NCBI RefSeq assembly: GCF_001428805.1
Contig: NZ_LMIS01000001.1
Coordinates: forward strand, 1,414,976-1,478,975
Direction of reading: 5' to 3'
Origin: Aeromicrobium sp. Root236
GTDB taxonomy: Bacteria > Actinomycetota > Actinomycetes > Propionibacteriales > Nocardioidaceae
DNA length: 64,000 nucleotides
The notes under the pieces were generated by a model, which searched no databases, was not told the origin of the DNA, and saw only the letters and a list, made by a program, of their open reading frames with translations. Positions 34,891 to 42,134 of the stretch are shown in pieces (position 1 is the stretch's first letter; each line of letters opens with the position of its first letter). The position numbers were made by a program, and so were the translations under genes.

Positions 34891-36510
34891 ATGACCGACG
34901 AACTCCTCGCCCGTGCCCGCGAGTGGCTGAGCCAGGACCCCGATCCGCGCACCGTCGAGGAGCTGCAGGGCCTCATCGACGCAGGCGACACGGCGGGTCT
35001 CGAGGACCGGTTCAAGGAGCGGCTGCAGTTCGGCACCGCCGGGTTGCGGGGCGCCCTCGGCGCCGGGCCCAACCGGATGAACCGGGTCATCGTCGCGCAG
35101 GCCGCGGCCGGCCTCGCGGCCTACCTCCTGGAGCACGGCTCCAAGCCGTCCGTCGTCGTCGGCTACGACGCGCGGCACAACTCCGACGTGTTCGCCCGCG
35201 ACACCGCCGAGATCATGGAGGGCGCCGGCGTCCACGCCCACCTGCTGCCCACGCACCTGCCGACCCCCGTCCTGGCGTTCGCGATCCGGCACCTCGGCTG
35301 CAGCGCCGGCGTCATGGTCACCGCGTCGCACAACCCGCCTCAGGACAACGGCTACAAGGTCTACCTCGAGGACTCGAGCCAGATCGTGCCGCCCGCCGAC
35401 GCCGAGATCTCGGCGGCGATCGACGCCGTCGGCCGGGTCGACGAGATGCCCCTCAGCGAGGCGTACGAGCTGCTGGGTCCTGAAGTCGCCGAGGCGTACG
35501 TCGAGGCCGTGGTGGCGCTGCCGTCTGACGGGCCCCGCGACATCGTCGCGGTCTACACGCCGATGCACGGCGTCGGCCGCGACACGCTCGTCGAGGCGGT
35601 GTCGCGAGCGGGCTTCCCGGCGCTCCACGTCGTACGTGACCAGGCCGAGCCCGATCCCGACTTCCCCACCGTCGCGTTCCCCAATCCCGAGGAGCCCGGT
35701 GCGATGGACCTCGCGCTCAAGCTGTCGTCCGAGGTCGGCGCGGACATCATCGTCGCCAACGACCCCGACGCCGACCGGTGCGCCGTGGGCGTGCGCGACG
35801 GCGAGTCGTACCGGATGCTCACCGGCGACCAGGTCGGCGTGCTGCTCGGCGACTTCCTGCTGCGCAAGGGCGTGCAGGGCACCTATGCAGCCTCCATCGT
35901 CTCGTCCGACCTGCTCGGCCGGCAGGCGGCGGCGCATGGGCAGCCGTGGGAGCAGACGCTCACGGGGTTCAAATGGCTCGGCAAGATCCCCACTCTGGTG
36001 TTCGGCTACGAGGAGGCGCTCGGCTACAGCGTCGCCCCCGACATCGCCCGCGACAAGGACGGCGTCTCGGCGATCATCACGGTGCTCGAGATGGCGGCCG
36101 CGCTCAAGGCTGACGGTCGTACGCTGATCGACCAGCTCGACGCCATCTATCGCGAGCACGGGCTGCACGCGACGTCGCAGCTGTCGGTACGCGTCGAGGA
36201 CCTGTCGATCATCGCCCGCGCGATGCAGACGCTGCGGACGTCTCCCCCGTCGTCGCTCGGCGGTCTCGCCGTGACGTCGGTCGACGACCTGGCCGACGGC
36301 TATCACGGCCTCCCGCCGACGGACGGCATCCGGCTCGGCCTCGAGGGCAACACCCGGATCATCGCTCGGCCGTCGGGCACCGAGCCCAAGCTCAAGTGCT
36401 ACATCGAGGTCGTCGTGCCGGTCGAGGAGTCGATCGAGTCGTCGCGCGAGATCGCCGACGCAGCGATCGCCGGGATCAAGCAGGATCTCTCGGAGGCACT
36501 GGGGCTCTAG
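34891..36510 (+). CDS. pmmB: Phosphohexomutase (phosphomannomutase/phosphoglucomutase family)
   Basis: A 539-residue alpha-D-phosphohexomutase. It has the phosphoserine loop T-A-S-H-N-P-P-Q-D-N-G-Y-K (Ser about 148), the Mg loop D-P-D-A-D-R-C-A-V (about 291), the sugar loop G-Y-E-E-A-L-G-Y (about 372) and the phosphate loop R-P-S-G-T-E-P-K-L-K (about 493). This length group includes phosphoglucomutase/phosphopentomutase enzymes, so the (deoxy)ribose 1-phosphate made by PunA is a plausible substrate beside glucose or mannose phosphates. Rv3308 pmmB holds the same position. The start ATG has GAAGGGAAG before it. Confidence 0.9.
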   Translation: MTDELLARAREWLSQDPDPRTVEELQGLIDAGDTAGLEDRFKERLQFGTAGLRGALGAGPNRMNRVIVAQAAAGLAAYLLEHGSKPSVVVGYDARHNSDVFARDTAEIMEGAGVHAHLLPTHLPTPVLAFAIRHLGCSAGVMVTASHNPPQDNGYKVYLEDSSQIVPPADAEISAAIDAVGRVDEMPLSEAYELLGPEVAEAYVEAVVALPSDGPRDIVAVYTPMHGVGRDTLVEAVSRAGFPALHVVRDQAEPDPDFPTVAFPNPEEPGAMDLALKLSSEVGADIIVANDPDADRCAVGVRDGESYRMLTGDQVGVLLGDFLLRKGVQGTYAASIVSSDLLGRQAAAHGQPWEQTLTGFKWLGKIPTLVFGYEEALGYSVAPDIARDKDGVSAIITVLEMAAALKADGRTLIDQLDAIYREHGLHATSQLSVRVEDLSIIARAMQTLRTSPPSSLGGLAVTSVDDLADGYHGLPPTDGIRLGLEGNTRIIARPSGTEPKLKCYIEVVVPVEESIESSREIADAAIAGIKQDLSEALGL

Positions 36511-36526
36511 GTCTCGGGTGGTCAGA

Positions 36527-36616
36527 CCGAGCGGCGGTGACCCGGTCGCCCATCCCGCCGAGCGGCGGTGAGCCAGTCGTGCATCAGCCCCGTCAAAGGG
36601 CGACCAGCTCACCGCC
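36527..36616. repeat. Degenerate repeat with inverted copy
   Basis: Two direct 28-nt units (36527-36554 and 36558-36585, 24 of 28 bases alike, beginning CCGAGCGGCGGTGA) are followed by an inverted partial copy. GGCGGTGAGC at 36564-36573 pairs perfectly with GCTCACCGCC at 36607-36616. It follows the mutase gene and could fold into a hairpin or be a REP-like element. The 178-nt gap holds no other recognisable feature apart from the promoter at 36677. Confidence 0.6.
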
Positions 36617-36676
36617 CACCGTCGGGGCGCACCGCTCGTCTGCCCGAATCCGCCGGCACGACGCCGGCGGCGCCCC

Positions 36677-36682
36677 TAGGCT
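36677..36682 (+). promoter_or_regulatory. -10 box, leaderless start
   Basis: TAGGCT, six nt before ATG 36689. Confidence 0.45.
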
Positions 36683-36688
36683 CTCGGC

Positions 36689-37225
36689 ATGTCCGTCCCA
36701 GCAACGCCGAAGCGTCCCGGTCGCGGGTGGTACGCCGTGGCCACCGTCATGGCGGTCGTCGCCACCGCGATCCTCGTGCTCCTCGGGGTGTGGATCGGGC
36801 GGGCGGTCGCGGGCTACTCCGTGACTCCGTTCGACGACGGCAGCTCCACGACGGTCACGATCGGCGACCGAGGCGTCGCGATCTGGGTCTCGCCGCAGGA
36901 CACCCCCATCAGCTGCCTCGCCAGGGACGTCGACACCGGTGAGTCGACGCTCGATGCCGGCTCGGCGTCGAAGGTCACCATCACCGACGGCGGCCTCTCG
37001 TGGAGCAGGGTCGGGATCGTCAAGGGCGAGCCGGGGTCGAAGCACCTCGTCCAGTGCGAGGCCACCGGGGGCGAGGTGCTCGGATACGCCGACAACCCCC
37101 GCATCGGCCGGTACGTCCTGTTCGGCGTCGTCGGGGGCGTCCTGGCCCTGGTGACCGGCATCGCGGCGTTCGTGATCGTGCTCGTCGTGGCGATCAAGCG
37201 CAACCGCAAGCCCAGGCCGGCCTGA
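36689..37225 (+). CDS. Two-helix membrane protein, unknown function
   Basis: A 178-residue protein with a membrane helix near residues 14-36, an extracytoplasmic beta-rich domain (about 40-140) containing T-T-V-T-I-G-D-R-G-V-A-I-W-V, two Cys (S-C-L-A and V-Q-C-E) that may form a disulfide, and a second helix near 146-172 with a basic K-R-N-R-K-P tail. Similar small proteins are common in Actinobacteria without known function. It ends three nt from the convergent DUF1772 gene. Confidence 0.65.
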   Translation: MSVPATPKRPGRGWYAVATVMAVVATAILVLLGVWIGRAVAGYSVTPFDDGSSTTVTIGDRGVAIWVSPQDTPISCLARDVDTGESTLDAGSASKVTITDGGLSWSRVGIVKGEPGSKHLVQCEATGGEVLGYADNPRIGRYVLFGVVGGVLALVTGIAAFVIVLVVAIKRNRKPRPA

Positions 37226-37228
37226 CGG

Positions 37229-37684
37229 TCAGACCTTGAGCACGCCGACGACGAGGCAGACGAAGCCACCCGTCGTCAGCACGGAGCGGGCGTGGTTCCA
37301 CATCGTCCACTTGTCCTCGAACGCCTCGCGCAGTGACGCCGCGCTGCCCTTGCCGGCCTCGAGCGTGTCGTTCATCGGCACGTTGACGGCGAACGTGATG
37401 ACGTACGCGCCGATGACGTAGAGGACGAGGCCGGCGACGACCCAGGGCCGGGACTCATCGCCCCAGCCCAGGACCAGCGCGAGGACGCCGACGAAGAACG
37501 CGCCGCCGAACGTGAGGGCGAAGACGGGGTTGAGGATCGCGACATTGATGCCGCGCATGGTGTCGACGAAAGCGGCGTCCGAGGCCCGCCGGAGCCCCGG
37601 CATGACGACGTACGAGAAGGTGGCGAACAGTCCGGCCGACAGGCCCATGAGGGCGGTCGCGGTGGTGAGTGCGGTCTTGGTCAC
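37229..37684 (-). CDS. DUF1772 (anthrone oxygenase-like) membrane protein
   Basis: A 151-residue protein with four hydrophobic helices and the DUF1772 marks Y-V-V-M-P-G-L, F-V-D-T-M-R-G-I-N and P-M-N-D-T-L followed by a W-x-x-W-N-H-A-R segment. Some fungal members oxidise anthrones; bacterial members are uncharacterised. I chose GTG 37684; a longer frame from 37741 (or ATG 37720) adds a non-conserved, His/Trp-containing stretch. It is divergent from the AraC regulator (80 nt), its probable controller. Confidence 0.75.
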   Translation of the reverse strand: MTKTALTTATALMGLSAGLFATFSYVVMPGLRRASDAAFVDTMRGINVAILNPVFALTFGGAFFVGVLALVLGWGDESRPWVVAGLVLYVIGAYVITFAVNVPMNDTLEAGKGSAASLREAFEDKWTMWNHARSVLTTGGFVCLVVGVLKV

Positions 37685-37752
37685 GGCTTCATCACACCAG
37701 TGATCGGTGAGACGATCCATGGCCAAGACGCGCGTGTGCATACGTGAGCGTC

Positions 37753-37758
37753 TACGCT
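37753..37758 (+). promoter_or_regulatory. -10 box, leaderless start of the AraC regulator
   Basis: TACGCT, six nt before ATG 37765. Confidence 0.45.
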
Positions 37759-37764
37759 GGGCCC

Positions 37765-38700
37765 ATGGACACCTTGAGCGGGCTCCTCGACGGGCCTCGA
37801 GCCAACGGCGCCTTCCTCATGCGCTCCGTGATGACCTCGCCGTGGTCCCTGCGGATCCAGGACGAGGCGCCGCTGTCGATCGCGATCGTCGTGCGCGGCG
37901 AGGCCTGGGTCGTGCCGGAGGGTGGCGAGCCGGTACGCCTCGGGCCCGGCGACGTCATGGTCGCCCGTGGTCCCGAGCCCTACACCGTCGCGGACCTGCC
38001 CGACTCCGAGCCGCAGGTCTTCATCAACCCCGGCCAGCACTGCACCGATGCCGAGGGCAACAGCCTCGAGGACGTCATGACCCTGGGCACGAGGTCCTGG
38101 GGCAACGACCCGGACGGCGCGACGATGATCGTCACCGGCACCTACGAGAGCGCCCGGGCGATCAGCGCGCGGCTCCTGCGCAGCCTCCCCCAGCTGTTCG
38201 TGCTCCGTGAGGGTGAATGGAACGGCGAGCTCGTCGCCGTGCTGTGCGCCGAGATGCAGCGCGACGAGCTCGGGCAGGAGGTCTTCCTCGACCGGTTGCT
38301 GGACCTCGTCGTGATCGCCGCCGTGCGGGACTGGTTCACCCGCGACGCCTCACGAGCGCCGGCCTGGCACCGGGCCGCCTCGGACCCGGTGCTCGGCCCG
38401 GCCCTCCGTCTCCTCGAGGACGATGTCGCCCGGCCGTGGACGCTGGCGTCGCTCGCCGCCGAGGTCGGCGTGTCCCGCGCGGCACTGGCCCGGCGCTTCT
38501 CGAACGTGCTCGGCGAGCCGGCGATGGCCTACCTCACGAGCCTGCGGCTCGACCTCGCCGCCGACCTGCTCCGAGAGCCCGACCTGACGATCGCGGCGGT
38601 CGCCAGGCAGGTCGGCTACGGCAGCCCGTTCGCCCTCAGCACCGCGTTCAAACGGGTCCGCGGGATCAGCCCAGCCCACCATCGGGCGATGGTGGGCTGA
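37765..38700 (+). CDS. AraC family regulator with cupin sensor domain
   Basis: A 311-residue regulator. The N-terminal half is a cupin_6 sensor (A-F-L-M-R-S-V-M, E-A-W-V-V-P-E-G-G, L-G-P-G-D-V-M-V-A-R-G). The C-terminal half has the two AraC HTH motifs: W-T-L-A-S-L-A-A-E-V-G-V-S-R-A-A-L-A-R-R-F and T-I-A-A-V-A-R-Q-V-G-Y-G-S-P-F-A-L-S-T-A-F-type sequence. Such cupin-AraC proteins often control a divergent gene for a small redox or membrane protein, here DUF1772. ATG 37765 lies six nt after TACGCT; the GTG at 37744 is an unlikely alternative. Confidence 0.88.
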   Translation: MDTLSGLLDGPRANGAFLMRSVMTSPWSLRIQDEAPLSIAIVVRGEAWVVPEGGEPVRLGPGDVMVARGPEPYTVADLPDSEPQVFINPGQHCTDAEGNSLEDVMTLGTRSWGNDPDGATMIVTGTYESARAISARLLRSLPQLFVLREGEWNGELVAVLCAEMQRDELGQEVFLDRLLDLVVIAAVRDWFTRDASRAPAWHRAASDPVLGPALRLLEDDVARPWTLASLAAEVGVSRAALARRFSNVLGEPAMAYLTSLRLDLAADLLREPDLTIAAVARQVGYGSPFALSTAFKRVRGISPAHHRAMVG

Positions 38701-38708
38701 GCGACCGG

Positions 38709-41700
38709 CTACCTCTTGGCGACCTTCAGCGTGAACGTCACCTGTGACGCATCGGCGTAGGTCGTCCCGCTGTACTTCGCGACCAGCTTCTGGGTGCCCG
38801 AGGTCGTGAACCTCGAGAGCCCCACGATCGCCTTGCCCCGGAAGACCGGCGCCGTGCCCATGAACCGGCTGCCGAGATAGACCCGCACCGTGCCCGAGCC
38901 GATCGTGAAGCCGGAGCCCGAGACCGTGAACGGGACCCGGGCGTGGGTCTTGTCCTTGACGATCGTGCCGCTGACGGCGCCCTTCTTGATCGTCGTCGAG
39001 CCCTTGACGACGGTCAGCTGCACCGTGGTCGTGTCCGGCTTGTATGTCTGGCTGCCGCCGTAGGCGACCGTCAGCTCGTACGTGCCGGGCTTGAACGCGG
39101 TCTTGCCCAACGTGACCGAGCCTGCCCCGTCGATCAGGAATCCCATGCCGGCGAACGCACCGCCCTGGGTGACGGTGACGAGTCCCGAGACGCCCGCCTC
39201 CGCCGTGACGTCGACGACCGCCGACTTGCCGTACTTGGTCGTCGCAACGGTCGCCGCCAGGTCCGGCTCACCCTTGACGACCTCGACGCCCACCGTGGTG
39301 GACGACGGGTCGTGCCCGGCGTCGCCGCCGTACGAGACAGTCAGCGTGTGGTCATCGACCGACAGCTCCGTCGTGTCGATCGCCAACGAGGCCTCACCAT
39401 CGGCGAGCTCGCCGGTGGCGAGGACGTTCGACCCGTCCTTGACCGTCACGGTGCCGGTCGGCGTGACGTCGCCGCCCCCGACCTTGACCGCGACCTGGAA
39501 CGTCGAGCCGTACGCCGCCTTCGCGGGTGCGGTCGCCGTCGTCGTCGAGGCGACCGGTCCCGGCGCCTCGGCGGTCTTGAACCCGACGATCTCCGGGTCG
39601 TGGTCGCTCGCCCGGTAGGGGTTGGGCTTGTAGAAGTTGGTGACGTTGTAGTTGTAGCGGCTGTACTCCCGGGCCACCGACTCGTACGAGTTGATGTTCC
39701 AGATGTCCGCGCCCGTCACGTCGGCGTAGGCCTCGCTCGAGGCGAACACGTGGTCGAGCGAGCCGACCGCGCCGTCGAACTGGTAGGTCTCCTTGTCGGT
39801 CAGCTCGCGTGGCACGTTGACGAAGCCGCCGGCCTCGATGATGCCGACCGGGTCCTCCTCGTTGTACGCGTTGAAGTCGCCGGTGAGGAACACCCGATCG
39901 GTCTTCGCGGCGGCCTCCCGCTCCGCGGCGAAGGCGATCAACGCGTGCGCCTGCAGCGTGCGGGCGTGGTTGGACGCACCCTGGCCGTCGTGCTGGTCGG
40001 CATCGACGCCCGATCCGGAGCCCTTGGACTTGAAGTGGTTGACGATCACGAGGAAGTCCTCGTACGCCGCACCGCCGGCCGGCCGGAACTCCTGGGCGAG
40101 CGGCGCCCGCGCGTTGGAGAACGCCGGGTCGTCGAGCGCCGTGGACGTGCCGACCGTCTCGACCTTGGCCGGCTGGTAGATGAACGCCGTGCGGATGACG
40201 TCCTCACCGTTGGCCGGGATCGTGGCGGGCGACGGGACCGCGGCCCACCGGTCGGAGCCGGCAGCCGTGTTGAGCGCCGCCACCAGGTGGTGCAGGGCGT
40301 CGTCGCGGTCGAGGCCGAACGCGGCGGAGTTCTCGATCTCCTCCAACGAGACGACATCGGCGTCGAGCGTGTTGATCGCCGAGACGATCTTGGCCTGCTG
40401 CCGCTCGAGGTTGGTGTCGTCAGCCGCACCGCGCGGGCCGTCAGGCGAGCACGTGTTGGCCGTGATGTGGTTGCCCTCGCGGTCGTTGTAGTACGTGCAG
40501 GAGCCACCGCCCGCCACGAAGTCCGCCGCCGTCGTCGTGAAGTAGTTGAGGACGTTGAAGGTGCCGAGCTTGAGGTCACCGCCGACCGGCTCGGGCGCCG
40601 CCTTGCGCGTGTTGCCGATCGTGACCGGCTCGTCGCCGCCGGCGACCAGCTGCTGGGTCGGCTGAAGCTTCCACAGGTTGTTGCGGTAGTCGAGGACGAC
40701 GGGATCGTCGAACGCGACCGGCGCACCGGCCCGCACCTCGTTGTCCGGGGTCAGCCACGGCAACGCGGTGCCCTGGTTGCCGGCGGAGAAGAAGTTGAGC
40801 GAGGCCCCGTCGTCGAGCGTGACGAGCTTCTCGGCGTTCTGCGCCTGGAGCGCGAGCGCCGGCGTGCCGGGGGCGACGACGTTGGTCGGGGTGTCGAACG
40901 GTTTGGTGCCCGGAGCAAGCCCGATCTCGGCGTACTGGTTGGTCGCGTAGTTGTCGGTGATCGTGAAGTCGCCCTGCGGTGCGAGGAGCATGCCCTCGAG
41001 CGACTCCTTCTGCGCCGTGGTCAGCGGGAACGACACGGCTGCGGGATCGACGCCCTCGGCCGGCCCGGTCAGCTTCTCGAAGCTGCCGGCTGTGGTCGAC
41101 AGCTCGGTCAGGCCGCTGAACTCGCTGACCCCACCGGTCACCCGGACCAGGTCGCCCTTGTCGACCGCAGCTGCGAACGCCGAGGAGAACACGAAGATGC
41201 CGTCCGAGGCCTTGTGGGTCGACAGGTCGACGGTCCCGCCGGTGCCGTCCGTCTGGATGTAGGCGCCGGAGAAGCCGCCGCTCTTGTAGACCGCCGTGAC
41301 GACACCCTCGGTCGTCACGTTCTTGCCGGCCAGCGGGCTGTCGGTGCCGGTGCCCTGGATCTCGGCGATCGTCGCCTCGGTGGGCTCACCGGGATCGACA
41401 CCCCCGCCGTCACAGTCCGTGCCGCACGCGACCGGCGTGGGAGCGGCCGCCGTGAAGTCGGCCCCGTTCTCGTCGGTGTCGGCGCCGGTGGCGCTGCGGT
41501 TCAGGGAGAGGGCCACGGTGTTGCCCGTCGCCTTGGCGGCACCCTCGTTGGTCGTCGAGGTGCCGTAACCGACGAGGTCCACGACGTTGGTGTTCGCGAG
41601 AACCGTGGCGCGGTCACCGCTCAGCACCGCAGTCGACTTCGAGAGTGCGAAGGTGCCTCCACCTCCTGCGGCGTTGGCGGCGGTGCCCACGACGTCCGGT

Positions 41701-42056
41701 GTCGGAAGCGCCGCCCCGGCCGCGGGCGGGTTGTTGCTGCCGCCGCTGATCAGGAGCGTCCCACCGGGCTCGAGGTGATGGTCGCCCAGCGGCACCACGC
41801 CGCTGAAGCTGCCCGTGCCCGCTGCCGTGCGGTACTGGAGCGTCCAGCCGTTGACGTCGATGGCCTTGCTCGTGGGGTTGTAGAGCTCGACGAACTTGGT
41901 GACATAGGTGGCGCCGGTGCTGCCACCGTTGACGTACACCTCGTTGATCACGACGTTGTCGCCCGCAGGCGTGGCGTCGGCAGTGCTGGGCATCGCGAGG
42001 GTCGAGGCAGCCAGCGCGAGGCCGACACCCAGACGGGCGACGAGGGACTTCTTCAT
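38709..42056 (-). CDS. Secreted ExeM/NucH-type endonuclease
   Basis: An 1115-residue exported nuclease. Order: signal peptide (1-28); lamin-tail domain (about 32-175, V-V-I-N-E-V-Y); OB-fold domain (about 230-350); endonuclease/exonuclease/phosphatase domain (about 495-830) with L-G-T-F-N-V-L-N-Y, L-E-E-I-E-N, T-G-D-F-N-A-Y and a final S-D-H-D-P; then three Ig-like/adhesive modules to the C-terminus. The family degrades extracellular DNA. The last modules are homologous to those of the 5'-nucleotidase gene 78 nt upstream, which lies in the same transcription unit. There is no LPxTG signal, so it is probably released. Confidence 0.9.
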   Translation of the reverse strand: MKKSLVARLGVGLALAASTLAMPSTADATPAGDNVVINEVYVNGGSTGATYVTKFVELYNPTSKAIDVNGWTLQYRTAAGTGSFSGVVPLGDHHLEPGGTLLISGGSNNPPAAGAALPTPDVVGTAANAAGGGGTFALSKSTAVLSGDRATVLANTNVVDLVGYGTSTTNEGAAKATGNTVALSLNRSATGADTDENGADFTAAAPTPVACGTDCDGGGVDPGEPTEATIAEIQGTGTDSPLAGKNVTTEGVVTAVYKSGGFSGAYIQTDGTGGTVDLSTHKASDGIFVFSSAFAAAVDKGDLVRVTGGVSEFSGLTELSTTAGSFEKLTGPAEGVDPAAVSFPLTTAQKESLEGMLLAPQGDFTITDNYATNQYAEIGLAPGTKPFDTPTNVVAPGTPALALQAQNAEKLVTLDDGASLNFFSAGNQGTALPWLTPDNEVRAGAPVAFDDPVVLDYRNNLWKLQPTQQLVAGGDEPVTIGNTRKAAPEPVGGDLKLGTFNVLNYFTTTAADFVAGGGSCTYYNDREGNHITANTCSPDGPRGAADDTNLERQQAKIVSAINTLDADVVSLEEIENSAAFGLDRDDALHHLVAALNTAAGSDRWAAVPSPATIPANGEDVIRTAFIYQPAKVETVGTSTALDDPAFSNARAPLAQEFRPAGGAAYEDFLVIVNHFKSKGSGSGVDADQHDGQGASNHARTLQAHALIAFAAEREAAAKTDRVFLTGDFNAYNEEDPVGIIEAGGFVNVPRELTDKETYQFDGAVGSLDHVFASSEAYADVTGADIWNINSYESVAREYSRYNYNVTNFYKPNPYRASDHDPEIVGFKTAEAPGPVASTTTATAPAKAAYGSTFQVAVKVGGGDVTPTGTVTVKDGSNVLATGELADGEASLAIDTTELSVDDHTLTVSYGGDAGHDPSSTTVGVEVVKGEPDLAATVATTKYGKSAVVDVTAEAGVSGLVTVTQGGAFAGMGFLIDGAGSVTLGKTAFKPGTYELTVAYGGSQTYKPDTTTVQLTVVKGSTTIKKGAVSGTIVKDKTHARVPFTVSGSGFTIGSGTVRVYLGSRFMGTAPVFRGKAIVGLSRFTTSGTQKLVAKYSGTTYADASQVTFTLKVAKR

Positions 42057-42134
42057 GAGGACTTCTTTCCGAGAAGGATCCGGAGTCGCCCGGGGACGGC
42101 GCGCAGCCGTCCCCGGGCGATCACCAGGCGCTGG

